Shown here: positions 25,096 to 34,063 of the stretch, one piece after another
Layout: each line of letters opens with the position of its first letter
How positions within the stretch are numbered: the stretch's first letter is position 1
Origin: Mastigocoleus sp. MO_188.B34
Lineage (GTDB): Bacteria; Cyanobacteriota; Cyanobacteriia; Cyanobacteriales; Nostocaceae
DNA: 44,427 bases
NCBI RefSeq assembly: GCF_030065675.1
Contig: NZ_JASJDK010000070.1
Coordinates: 1-44,427 of the forward strand
Direction of reading: 5' to 3'
Notes under the pieces: model-generated
The model's database searches: none
What the model was told of the DNA's origin: nothing
The model's input: the letters and a program-made list of their open reading frames with translations, nothing else
Translations under genes and position numbers: made by a program

Positions 25096-27846
25096 CTAAT
25101 TACACTTTTGGCTTAAAAGTAATTTTCCGTTAGGTAATCGGAAAACACCTTGGGGTTCAACAATGGGGTCACCTTTTTTCCAGGGAGGTGATTTTTGATG
25201 ATTACTGATACTACGCACCTTGCCAGTACTATAATTTGAGATATCTGCATTTCCTGGACTATGAGGAAAACCACCAGAACCTGTAATTAAAAAAGTACTA
25301 CCGGAATCTTCTGCACGCACAATGCAACTATTCGCAATTAAAGCACCAGTGTCAATTTGGTTTTCAGGTAGTTCGTTGAGACTATTTTGGATAAAGGTAG
25401 TATCGGGTATTCCAGTAATATTTCCAGATATTGCACCACTAGCATTAACATCGACGCGGTTATTACCATTGAGCTGATTAAGGTTAATGCTTGCAGAGAC
25501 AGGGCGAAACTGTGAAGAACTGAAGAAACCAGAGGTGTTAAAGGTTATATCACCACCTTGACCGTCACGAGCGAAGGACAGGATATCGCTATCATCGAGA
25601 GCGACGATCGTATCGGCTGTGAGGTCTATGTTTCCACCACCACCCATACCAGTAGAAATATCTGTCCTGATATCGCTATTGTTACGGAGGATTATACTTT
25701 TAGCATTTATACTAATACCACCTCCTGTAGAATTTTGTGCAGAAGTGTTTATATTACCTTTGTTAGCACTTAAAGTCTGATTGAGACTGATAATAATATC
25801 GCCTGCATTTCCTTCTCCCAAACTATTGCTATTTATACCTGCGTCGTTTTTGAGAATGAGAGATTTACTATTTAAATTAATATCTCCGCCATTACCTATG
25901 TCAGAAGTAGAAGCTGATATTTGCCCTTTGTCTTGAATAATTAGCTTCTCAGTTCTTATATTCATGTTACCAGCAGTTCCAATACCTCTAGTCTGGGAAA
26001 ATAAACCAGTTTGAAAACCACTCAGTTCAATTAAATCTATTGCTGTTAATGTTAAATTTCCTCCTTGACCTTGACCAAAAGTACCAGTTGAGACCTGAGA
26101 GCTATTTTCAAGGATCAATTTCTTGGTATGTATGGTTAATTTTCCTCCATTACCATCACCTAAAGATTGAGTTGTTAGAAAACTATTGGCTCCGGATAGT
26201 CTTACAGATTCAGAAGCCCTAACTGACAAATCTCCACCTTGTCCACTACCTAAAGTTCCAGCAGTTACTTGAGCGCCATCTCGAATAACTAGTTTTTCTG
26301 TTTCAATCTTCAATATGCCAGCATTTCCAGCATTTTCTAAGCTACTATCTACAGAAATACGCCCTCCATCACGAACTGTTAACTGCTTGGAGAATATTTG
26401 TAATTCTCCTCCATTTCCTTTTCCTTGAGTTTGTACAAACAAGCCACTAGGAAATTGACTTCCTGCTGCTGATGTTCCGCTTATATCTATATTCTCAGAG
26501 GTAACAGTTAAACTACCTCCTAAACCCTGACTTAAAGCACTTGCAGAGACCTGGGCTCCACCCCGAACAAATAAATTATTAGTTATAATGTTTAATTTTC
26601 CACCTGTTCCTAAGCCTTGTGATTGGGTAAATAAGCCACTACTAAATAACTCTGATTCTCCAAGTAAATTAATATAATCAAAGGCATTTACTTGTAAATC
26701 ACCTGATGAACCTTGACTTAATGGTTGATTTACTACCTGAATTTGTGCGCCATCGCGAACAATTAGACCCTTTGTGTTGATAAATATATCGCTTCCGCGA
26801 GTGCTTTGGTTTCCCGAATAAACTATAGCAAATAAACCACTCTGAATTTGACCATCTTGTGAAGTTCCAGTTAATTCTATTAACTCAGAAGCGTTAACAC
26901 TTAATCTTCCTCCTGAGTTTGCTCTTAAAGTACTCACATCGATTCCAGAACCATCACTCAAAGTTAAACTTCTAGCATTAACTTCGATATTTCCACCACC
27001 TGCTCCACTTGCATCAACTGTTGATTGTTGTGAAAGTTTGATGTCTCCAAAATTCTGAACGTCCTCATAACCTAAAGACCAACCTTTTTTAGCTGCATTT
27101 ACACTAACTGAACCAGAATTTCTGACACTACCAAGCTCTATTCTCCCTCCATCCGTTTTGAGAGTTCCACCTTCCAAGCTAATTTCTCTGGCTACCAAAG
27201 CTAAAGTTTGATTGCGTGCTACGCGTAGTCCTACTAAAGTATCAATGAGTTCGGTTGTTAAACGAGTACCCTGACCATTACCCAGCACAATAATTTGTCC
27301 AGGATTTTTATTAGTTGAACTTTTATTAAATTGCAAACCTAAAGGAACACTAATAGTCAGAAGAGGTATGGATTCAGGCTCCCTCGCACTAAAAAATTTT
27401 CCCTCTCCAAATCGAATAGCATCAGCTGTTGTAGCGACAAATGACCCTTGTACATCTAAAGTTGCATTTTCTCCAAACACTATCCCATTAGGGTTAATCA
27501 GGAACAAATTAGCTGTACCTGATACTCCCAATTTGCCAAAAATATTTGAAGGATTATTACCAGTGACACGAGAAAATATATTATTTATGCCGTCAGGATG
27601 AGCAAAAATAACTCCTTTACCTTCACCAACATTAAATTCCCTAAAACTATGAAATAAATTTGCTCCCCGCAATGCTCCACCATTAATACGCTCATTGAAT
27701 TCATCAATTGAATTAACAATTGAAATTTCGGAATTTAGAGTTGTATCCGGAATAATTTGAGCCTTAACTCTTTCGACAAAAATTAAGTTTAAGAGGAAAT
27801 ATAGCCAGAATTGGCAGCATAAAAAAACCCAGCTTTTGCTAAGCAT
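25096..27846 (-). CDS. TpsA filamentous-haemagglutinin-like secreted beta-helix protein
   Basis: A 916-residue exoprotein. A signal peptide ends near VKAQ (residue 30). The TPS domain (about 31-280) carries the hallmark blocks GANLFHSFREFNVGEG and NLFLINPNGIVFG. The middle is built of 20-50 residue beta-helix repeats such as LTVRDGGRISVDSS and LVIRDGAQVTAGTLGSGQGG. The tail has the cyanobacterial C-terminal block KKGDPIVEPQGVFRLPNGK. The mature protein has just two cysteines, C841 and the penultimate C915, flanking that tail; both sit where a disulfide loop could anchor the protein. It is secreted by the TpsB encoded downstream. The paralogue at 1-211 shares the tail. Role (adhesion, aggregation, sheath or competition) is inference. 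Confidence 0.93.
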   Translation of the reverse strand: MLSKSWVFLCCQFWLYFLLNLIFVERVKAQIIPDTTLNSEISIVNSIDEFNERINGGALRGANLFHSFREFNVGEGKGVIFAHPDGINNIFSRVTGNNPSNIFGKLGVSGTANLFLINPNGIVFGENATLDVQGSFVATTADAIRFGEGKFFSAREPESIPLLTISVPLGLQFNKSSTNKNPGQIIVLGNGQGTRLTTELIDTLVGLRVARNQTLALVAREISLEGGTLKTDGGRIELGSVRNSGSVSVNAAKKGWSLGYEDVQNFGDIKLSQQSTVDASGAGGGNIEVNARSLTLSDGSGIDVSTLRANSGGRLSVNASELIELTGTSQDGQIQSGLFAIVYSGNQSTRGSDIFINTKGLIVRDGAQIQVVNQPLSQGSSGDLQVNAFDYINLLGESELFSSGLFTQSQGLGTGGKLNIITNNLFVRGGAQVSASALSQGLGGSLTVTSENIDISGTSAAGSQFPSGLFVQTQGKGNGGELQIFSKQLTVRDGGRISVDSSLENAGNAGILKIETEKLVIRDGAQVTAGTLGSGQGGDLSVRASESVRLSGANSFLTTQSLGDGNGGKLTIHTKKLILENSSQVSTGTFGQGQGGNLTLTAIDLIELSGFQTGLFSQTRGIGTAGNMNIRTEKLIIQDKGQISASTSDIGNGGDINLNSKSLILKNDAGINSNSLGEGNAGDIIISLNQTLSANKGNINTSAQNSTGGGISINAKSIILRNNSDIRTDISTGMGGGGNIDLTADTIVALDDSDILSFARDGQGGDITFNTSGFFSSSQFRPVSASINLNQLNGNNRVDVNASGAISGNITGIPDTTFIQNSLNELPENQIDTGALIANSCIVRAEDSGSTFLITGSGGFPHSPGNADISNYSTGKVRSISNHQKSPPWKKGDPIVEPQGVFRLPNGKLLLSQKCN

Positions 27847-28192
27847 TACTGTTATCTCAAACAGGTAATTGTATTTTTAAATGTCAGTAATTCTATCTAG
27901 GAGTAAACTATCACGCTCAGAATAAGATTATCCTTATTTTGCAAAAACTTTACATTTAAGTTTCACGTAAGACAAAAATCCAATTGAATCGAAACAAGCA
28001 AAAACCAGTTCTGATGAGATCATCTCACTTGCAGTCTTATAAATGCTTATCACATTGATTTAATTTTAATCTAACTTCATGTAAACTTTATTTTTCTTGC
28101 AAAGGACACCGTAAACAGATATATATCAAGTAAAAATAGCAACTTGTTTATATTAAGTTTTACAAAAAACTTCACATCATTAGAAACAATTT
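27847..28192. promoter_or_regulatory. 346-bp divergent promoter region, tpsA / TPR-CHAT gene
   Basis: This AT-rich region with no gene separates the divergent tpsA and CHAT genes, so it should control both arms of the surface module. A 13-bp inverted repeat TGAGATCATCTCA (28015-28027) lies near the middle and is a candidate site for a dimeric regulator, such as the response regulator at 34064-34744. That link is inference. Confidence 0.45.
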
Positions 28193-31000
28193 ATGTTTAA
28201 GGGATGTTCGAATAATATGCGTCGTTTTCTTGCAGTTTTATTTATTTTTAGTTTGATTTGCAGTATATGGCTCAGTGATATTCTTTTACCGTTTTCCTAT
28301 TCAAAATTTTCTCAGATAGTAGCTGCTCAAAGACCTCAAGCAACTCAACAAGTAGAGAAAGGTATTAACTATTATCAAATAGGAAATTACCAAGCAGCAA
28401 TTCAAGAATGGAATAAAGCTTTAGAAGCTTATCAAAAAACTGGTAATTCAGCTAATATTGCGATTATTAATGAAAATATTGCTCGAGGATATGGAGCTTT
28501 AGGTGAAGGAGAAAAAGCCTTAGAAAAATGGGAAGAGCTAGTAGTTTACTATGGAAATTCTGGGGAAAGAAAATTACTAGGAAGAGCGCTAACAGAACAA
28601 GCGCAAGTATATAGTAGCTTGGGTCAGCCCTTAAAAGCTATTGAGATTTTATATGGCTTAGATCGGGTAGGAACTGAAAATATAGAGCTTAAAAAGACAG
28701 AGGGTAGAAAAAATACTGCTCTGCAAATTGCAAGGGAGGAGAAAGATAAAAAGGGTGAAGCAGCAGCTTTAGGTAGTTTAGGTGATGCTTATCGTAAGCG
28801 AGGTAATTATGATAGAGCAATTGAATGTTTACAACAAGCTTTATCTATTGATGAAGCAAGTTACGAACAACCTTTGCTTAATAGTCTGGGTAATACTTAC
28901 ACTGGAAGAGCCCAAAGGTGGAATTTACGTTCTGTGTCTGCAAAAGAGCTGGATATGAAGTCCCGATCTGGTGAATTTGAGCAAAATGCGCGGATTGATT
29001 ATCAACAAGCGAAGAATAACTTTCAGAAGAGTTTTGAACTTGCTCGACAAAAGGGCGATCGCTTCGCTAAAATGCGATCGCTATTATCTTTAATTCAGTT
29101 GAGTTATACCTCACGAGAGTTTAGAATATTCGACCGGAGTGAAGTCGATCGCAAAATTCAAGAAGCTTTAGTTCTGTTAAAAGATTTACCCAATACACGA
29201 AATAAGGTATATGCTGCAGTGGATTTAACCAATCTACCAGCAGTAGACTCTCAGGAAATAACTTCACCTTTAACTCAATGTGTTTCACCACGTCGAATTA
29301 CAGATATGCGAGCAAAAGATTTGCTCGAAGGTGCGCTCAAAAATGCTGAAGAAATGAATGATAATCGTTCCAAGTCTTTTGCTTTGGGAGCATTAGGTCA
29401 TTTTTATGAATGTAATAATCAATATGAAAATGCTTTAAGTTACACGCGTCAAGCTTTATTAGCAGCGGATCAAAAATTAAAAGCTAGAGATAGCGTGTAT
29501 TTGTGGGAATGGCAAATTGGTAGAATATTCCGCAAACAGGGAAAATCTCCTCAAGAAATTGCTGATGCTTATCAACGCGCCTATTTAACTTTAGAGGAAA
29601 TTCGTAGCGATATTCTCAAAGCAGATAAAGATTTACAGTTTGATTTTAGAGATGTAATTGAACCCGTATATCGAGATTTAGCTGAATTAAGGTTAGAGTT
29701 AGCATTACAGAATGACAGCAAGTTACAAGTGTCACAAGCAATAAATCTACAAACTAAACAAGTTAATTTTAATAAAACATCTAAAAATAGCTCTAAAACT
29801 CAAGAAAATTTAGATAGTGCAATTCAAACTATTGATTCTCTGAGATTAGCAGAATTACAAAATTTCTTCGGTAATGATTGTATTTTAGCGGCAATTAGCA
29901 AACAAGCAGTAAATGAATTAGTCGGGGAAGAAACTGCTGTTCTTAGCTCAATTGTTGTTGATAAAGGCGTAGCAATATTACTCCGTTTACCTGGCGATCG
30001 CCAGAAAGTTGAATGGGTTGAAGACAACGGTAAAATTATTGGATCTCAAATTATTGAGAATGAAATTAAGGAATTTCGTGATGGGCTCAAAAAAGGGCAG
30101 AAACTAATACAATATGATACTAGCGAAGCTGCAAAATTATATCAGTGGTTTATTGCTCCTTTTAAAAACGATTTAGAAAACAACAACATCAAAACCTTAG
30201 TTTTAATTCAAGATGGTATTTTACGTACCATACCAATGGCTGCACTTTTCGATAGTCAGAATGAAAAGTATTTAATTGAAGAATATGCTCTCGCTACTAC
30301 CCCAAGTTTAAAACTAACTGCACCCAAAAAATTGAAGACGCAAAAAAATAGCGTCTTAATTTTAGCCTTAACTGAGGAAAGTCGCATTGGTGGTAAGATA
30401 TATTCCGCCTTATTTAATGTTGAAGAAGAAGTAAGTGAAGTTAAAAAGTTATTTCCTCAGTACAAAGATTTTATAGATCGAGAATTTCAACCATCTAATG
30501 TAGAAATAGAACTAGAACAAAATATTTACCCCATAATTCATATTGCAACTCATGCTCAATTCGGAACAATTCCGGAAGATACTTTCCTAATTGCTGGAAG
30601 AAAAAATGATAATGACCCAGACAACGAAAAATTAACAATTAATGAATTAGAAATAGCACTTCGTAAAGTTAAAGGTGGTTCTCACGCAATTGAATTACTC
30701 ACATTAAGTGCTTGTGAAACAGCTTTTGGTGATGACCGTTCCGCACTTGGTTTAGCAGGAGTTGCTCTACAGTCAGGAGTCAGAAGTGCTGTTGCTTCCT
30801 TATGGACTATTGCTGATGCATCTACATCAATATTAGTATCAGAGTTTTATAACAATCTTAAGTCAGGAAAATCTAAAGCTGAGGCTTTACAAGCAGCACA
30901 AATAAAGTTGATTAAAGCTAAAGAAGATCCTGAGGCAAATAGACGATACGATAACCCTTATTATTGGGCTTCATTTATTCTTATAGGTAATTGGTTATAG
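28193..31000 (+). CDS. Exported TPR-CHAT protein (caspase-fold protease candidate)
   Basis: A 935-residue protein. Residues 1-45 form a signal peptide (MRRFLAVLFIFSLICSIWLS, cleavage near IVAAQ). TPR repeats span about 50-470 (INYYQIGNYQAAIQEWNKAL; LGDAYRKRGNYDRAIECLQQ; LGHFYECNNQYENALSYTRQ). The C-terminal CHAT domain (about 640-935) has H787 in HIATHAQFG and C841 in LLTLSACETAFG, the caspase-type dyad, and ends in NPYYWASFILIGNW. Known TPR-CHAT proteins include separase relatives and the Craspase protease of type III-E CRISPR, which are cytosolic; this one should be periplasmic or secreted. It sits next to tpsA/tpsB and DUF928, so exoprotein processing is a reasonable hypothesis. ATG 28217 is an alternative start. 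Confidence 0.92.
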   Translation: MFKGCSNNMRRFLAVLFIFSLICSIWLSDILLPFSYSKFSQIVAAQRPQATQQVEKGINYYQIGNYQAAIQEWNKALEAYQKTGNSANIAIINENIARGYGALGEGEKALEKWEELVVYYGNSGERKLLGRALTEQAQVYSSLGQPLKAIEILYGLDRVGTENIELKKTEGRKNTALQIAREEKDKKGEAAALGSLGDAYRKRGNYDRAIECLQQALSIDEASYEQPLLNSLGNTYTGRAQRWNLRSVSAKELDMKSRSGEFEQNARIDYQQAKNNFQKSFELARQKGDRFAKMRSLLSLIQLSYTSREFRIFDRSEVDRKIQEALVLLKDLPNTRNKVYAAVDLTNLPAVDSQEITSPLTQCVSPRRITDMRAKDLLEGALKNAEEMNDNRSKSFALGALGHFYECNNQYENALSYTRQALLAADQKLKARDSVYLWEWQIGRIFRKQGKSPQEIADAYQRAYLTLEEIRSDILKADKDLQFDFRDVIEPVYRDLAELRLELALQNDSKLQVSQAINLQTKQVNFNKTSKNSSKTQENLDSAIQTIDSLRLAELQNFFGNDCILAAISKQAVNELVGEETAVLSSIVVDKGVAILLRLPGDRQKVEWVEDNGKIIGSQIIENEIKEFRDGLKKGQKLIQYDTSEAAKLYQWFIAPFKNDLENNNIKTLVLIQDGILRTIPMAALFDSQNEKYLIEEYALATTPSLKLTAPKKLKTQKNSVLILALTEESRIGGKIYSALFNVEEEVSEVKKLFPQYKDFIDREFQPSNVEIELEQNIYPIIHIATHAQFGTIPEDTFLIAGRKNDNDPDNEKLTINELEIALRKVKGGSHAIELLTLSACETAFGDDRSALGLAGVALQSGVRSAVASLWTIADASTSILVSEFYNNLKSGKSKAEALQAAQIKLIKAKEDPEANRRYDNPYYWASFILIGNWL

Positions 31001-31182
31001 CGCTATGTGCAAGTCAAAAGTAAAAAGTTCAAATTCAAAAGTAAAAACTTGAAAATTAAAACTTAATAATTAAAACAGACCGCACCTATTGTGACCAAAA
31101 GTTTACTAGTAATAGATCTGAAAATTCATCAATTAACTCATCAATTAACTATTACCAATTACCCATTACCAATTCAAAAATC

Positions 31183-31935
31183 ATGATGAAAAAATACCTC
31201 ATACATAAATTATTTATAGTTACTCTTTTAACATCATTTATAACTATCTCACCGTCAGTTCTCGCAGCTTATGTCCCACCACCAGATCAAAAAGAATCTA
31301 GCGATTATTCAAAACCTGGAGGTCGTAGAGGGTGTGATACCAGCAAAATACCTTTAACTGTTCTTGCTCCTAAAAAATATGTCGGATACACTTTTTCTAG
31401 TCATCCAACTTTTGCTTGGTATTCCTCTGGTTCTGAATCAGTAGAATTTAGTTTATTTAAGTTTGATAAGAACGGGGATCCAGAACCACTAGGTTCACCA
31501 ATTAATACTAAAAAAGCACCAGGAATTCAAACCTACTCATTACCTAAAAATCAACCCGGATTACAAATTGGAGAAACATATCTGTGGCAAGTTATTATTA
31601 CATGTCCTCAGGGTCTTCTATTGAGTAGGGCAGAATTTACTGTAGTTCCATTAACAACAGAGCTATCGAAAAAGATAGCACAAACTTCTAATGAACTAGA
31701 TAGATTAAATTTATACGCACAATCGAGTTTATGGTACGACGCTTTAGCAGAAGCTCTCACATTAGCTAAAACTAAAGGATTAACTAAACCACTTTCAAGT
31801 CTTTTAGAAAATGTTGCAGATGGAGATATTCCCCATGAAGGAATAAATTTAACAAAACCAGAAATTGAAGGATTAAAAAAACATGTGGAGAATTTACAGA
31901 ATATTGCAGCTATCAAAGATATTCAAATTAATTAG
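31183..31935 (+). CDS. DUF928 exported protein
   Basis: A 250-residue protein with a signal peptide (MKKYLIHKLFIVTLLTSFIT, cleavage near VLAAY) and the cyanobacterial DUF928 layout: a Gly/Arg-rich start GGRRGCDTS, then PLTVLAPKKYVGYTFSSHPT with FAWYSSGSESVEFSLF (beta-sandwich-like), then a helical C-terminal part RLNLYAQSSLWYDALAEALT and a late ...LKKHVENLQNI. The function of DUF928 is unknown. It follows the CHAT gene by about 180 bp on the same strand and may be cotranscribed. Its recurrent place near CHAT and TPS genes is something I recall, not something I can check here. Confidence 0.87.
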   Translation: MMKKYLIHKLFIVTLLTSFITISPSVLAAYVPPPDQKESSDYSKPGGRRGCDTSKIPLTVLAPKKYVGYTFSSHPTFAWYSSGSESVEFSLFKFDKNGDPEPLGSPINTKKAPGIQTYSLPKNQPGLQIGETYLWQVIITCPQGLLLSRAEFTVVPLTTELSKKIAQTSNELDRLNLYAQSSLWYDALAEALTLAKTKGLTKPLSSLLENVADGDIPHEGINLTKPEIEGLKKHVENLQNIAAIKDIQIN

Positions 31936-31973
31936 TTAAGTAGGTTAGTAAGAAAATTATAACTTGTTTGTAA

Positions 31974-31997
31974 TAGCGCTTTAGCGCTAAAGCGCTA
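31974..31997. repeat. Perfect 24-bp palindrome, half-site TAGCGCTTTAGC
   Basis: The core equals its reverse complement, and GTA/TAC pairs extend the arms beyond one mismatch on each side. It lies between the DUF928 stop and the convergent kinase stop, where it can act as a bidirectional hairpin terminator or a dispersed repeat; no T-run is adjacent. This repeat type (TAGCGCTTTAGC) is common in Nostocales. Confidence 0.88.
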
Positions 31998-32077
31998 CTA
32001 CGAGCCAAATAAGAATATTTTATATTTATTTACATAGTTTACTTTTTTCTCACCTACTTACTTGTCAGATTAAGCAA

Positions 32078-34006
32078 TCATTTTTTGGTAAAAAGTAATC
32101 GTTTTAACCTAGGTAAAATATTTATGCTTATTTTGTAGCGATCGCAATTTAAATTCCATGTAAGCTCACATGAAGTACCTTTGGAACCAGTAGATTCGCG
32201 ATTAAATCTACCCCCCAGTTCCTTTGCTAAGGACTTAGAGTTTTTTGTACCTTTGTTCTCTTTATTAGAGGAAATACCTACTCCATTATCTTTAACGGTA
32301 ATGGTATACCAACCATCTTGGTTTTTACCCGTTGCAGATAAACGAGTCAGACCTTCTGCATGTTTACCAGCATTACATATAGCTTCTTCAAGAAACTGAC
32401 ATAATTCTCGTTTCTTTTTAATACTTAAATATTTTTCTTCTACGGGGTCGAAATCTCTGACTTTAACCTTTAAAGTTTTAAAGTGTGGTAGATCGCGTTC
32501 TACAGTATGACTATAAACTTCGTAAAATAAGTTATGAATTGGACATTTTAAATCTACTTTTGAGGAATTACCTAAATATAAACTTTCTCCTCGATTGAGA
32601 GTTTCAATTTTTAAATTTTCCCCAACATCTCTAATTTCTTGATTTAAATATTGTAGTTTTGTATGTAATTCTTTTCCTTTAAGATTATCGTTTTGACTTT
32701 CCCTCATTAAAGCTGCTAGGGTTTGCAAAGGCCCATTATGAATAGATGTAAATGTAAAGTCTATAGCTTCCTGTCTGATAGCAATTTGTGATTTTAAACT
32801 GCGATCGTATTCATAAAAAGCAAAAGCGCTTAACCCCACAGCATTAATTCCTAATATTAAAACAACAGGTGCGACAGGAATCCACCAACCGATAATCAAA
32901 CATAGATAACTTATACTGAGAAAACAAATAATTGTAATACCAACCACAAATAAATTTTTAAATGCTGATTGGATTAATCTTCCTAAAGCAATTCCTAAAA
33001 TTCCCCAAGCTATAATCCATAGGTACTCCCAAATATCGGGTAAAGTCACTATTTGTGGTCTATTATTTTCAACTGTACTAAGAATGTGACTAATAACGTG
33101 AGCGTGGAAATCTACCCCATAAATTCCAAGGTGATGTCTGTAATCTGATACCGCTGAAGTGTTAATGAAATCTGGTTGACTGGGTGCTGTAATTCCAATT
33201 AAAACTATGCGATCGCGTATTAGTTGAGGATTAAAATTACCTTTTTCTAATTCATTGAGGGATAGGGTTGGAAATACTTTTTTCCCACTACGAAAATTGA
33301 CAAGAATTTTTACCCCTCCTGCATCTGCACCAACATACCCCCCAGTATTAGACAAAAAGCGAGTTAATTCAGTTTTCCCAAATCGCATTGCATGGCGATC
33401 GCTAGTACCATTTTTTAAGGTTATATTTTTGCTATCTAAATAAGTTTTTGCTAAGCGTAAAGGTAGAGAAAATTTATAATCTTTATTATTTGGATTTCCG
33501 AGCAGTGCGCGTCTGGACTTTCCATCTCTATCAATAATAAGATCTATAAAACCGACTCTTTCGGGAGGTAATGCGGGTGGAGGAGGAGCTTTATCTTCTC
33601 CTAAGATTACTTCAGCACCAAATAAATTTTTATATTTTTTAAAGACTTGAATAAGTTCATCATTACCTGGCGGAAATTTTGTATTTCTAATGAGATCTAA
33701 ACCTATTACCTTTGGTTTATAACTCTGGATTTTTTCAATCAATTTAGCAATATTTCGATCTGGAATTGGATAGGTTCCAATAGAGTTAATATCTGCCTCA
33801 TTAATCCCAATAATGGTAATTCTATCATCTCTTGATTCAGCCGGACGCCAGCGTAAAAAAGCATCTAGGGTCATCCATTCAAGGAATTGCAACGAACCAC
33901 TTAAACGAGCTAACATAACTAGAGAAATTATAATTAAACCTGGTAATGCTCCTACTCGCCAAATATTAAATTCATCCTCAATTTTCCCCCAGATACTTCT
34001 TAACAC
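32078..34006 (-). CDS. CHASE2-domain sensor histidine kinase
   Basis: A 642-residue membrane sensor. There is an N-terminal helix (about 20-40) and an extracytoplasmic CHASE2 domain (about 60-310; DDRITIIGINEADINSIGTY, RVGFIDLIIDRDGKSRR). Then come three helices (about 325-400) and a cytoplasmic transmitter with H423 in TSIHNGPLQTLAALM (HisKA_3-like), N545 in LEEAICNAGKHA, D573-G577 in VKDNGVGIS and the G2 loop STGSKGTSCEL. It should autophosphorylate on H423 in response to an envelope signal. It lies 57 bp after the response regulator stop, the likely partner. It faces the surface-protein genes convergently. Confidence 0.9.
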   Translation of the reverse strand: MLRSIWGKIEDEFNIWRVGALPGLIIISLVMLARLSGSLQFLEWMTLDAFLRWRPAESRDDRITIIGINEADINSIGTYPIPDRNIAKLIEKIQSYKPKVIGLDLIRNTKFPPGNDELIQVFKKYKNLFGAEVILGEDKAPPPPALPPERVGFIDLIIDRDGKSRRALLGNPNNKDYKFSLPLRLAKTYLDSKNITLKNGTSDRHAMRFGKTELTRFLSNTGGYVGADAGGVKILVNFRSGKKVFPTLSLNELEKGNFNPQLIRDRIVLIGITAPSQPDFINTSAVSDYRHHLGIYGVDFHAHVISHILSTVENNRPQIVTLPDIWEYLWIIAWGILGIALGRLIQSAFKNLFVVGITIICFLSISYLCLIIGWWIPVAPVVLILGINAVGLSAFAFYEYDRSLKSQIAIRQEAIDFTFTSIHNGPLQTLAALMRESQNDNLKGKELHTKLQYLNQEIRDVGENLKIETLNRGESLYLGNSSKVDLKCPIHNLFYEVYSHTVERDLPHFKTLKVKVRDFDPVEEKYLSIKKKRELCQFLEEAICNAGKHAEGLTRLSATGKNQDGWYTITVKDNGVGISSNKENKGTKNSKSLAKELGGRFNRESTGSKGTSCELTWNLNCDRYKISINILPRLKRLLFTKK

Positions 34007-34063
34007 TATTTTAAAACTCCAAATTAACTTACTAATAAATTAATCCATTAAGCGTATGATTCA

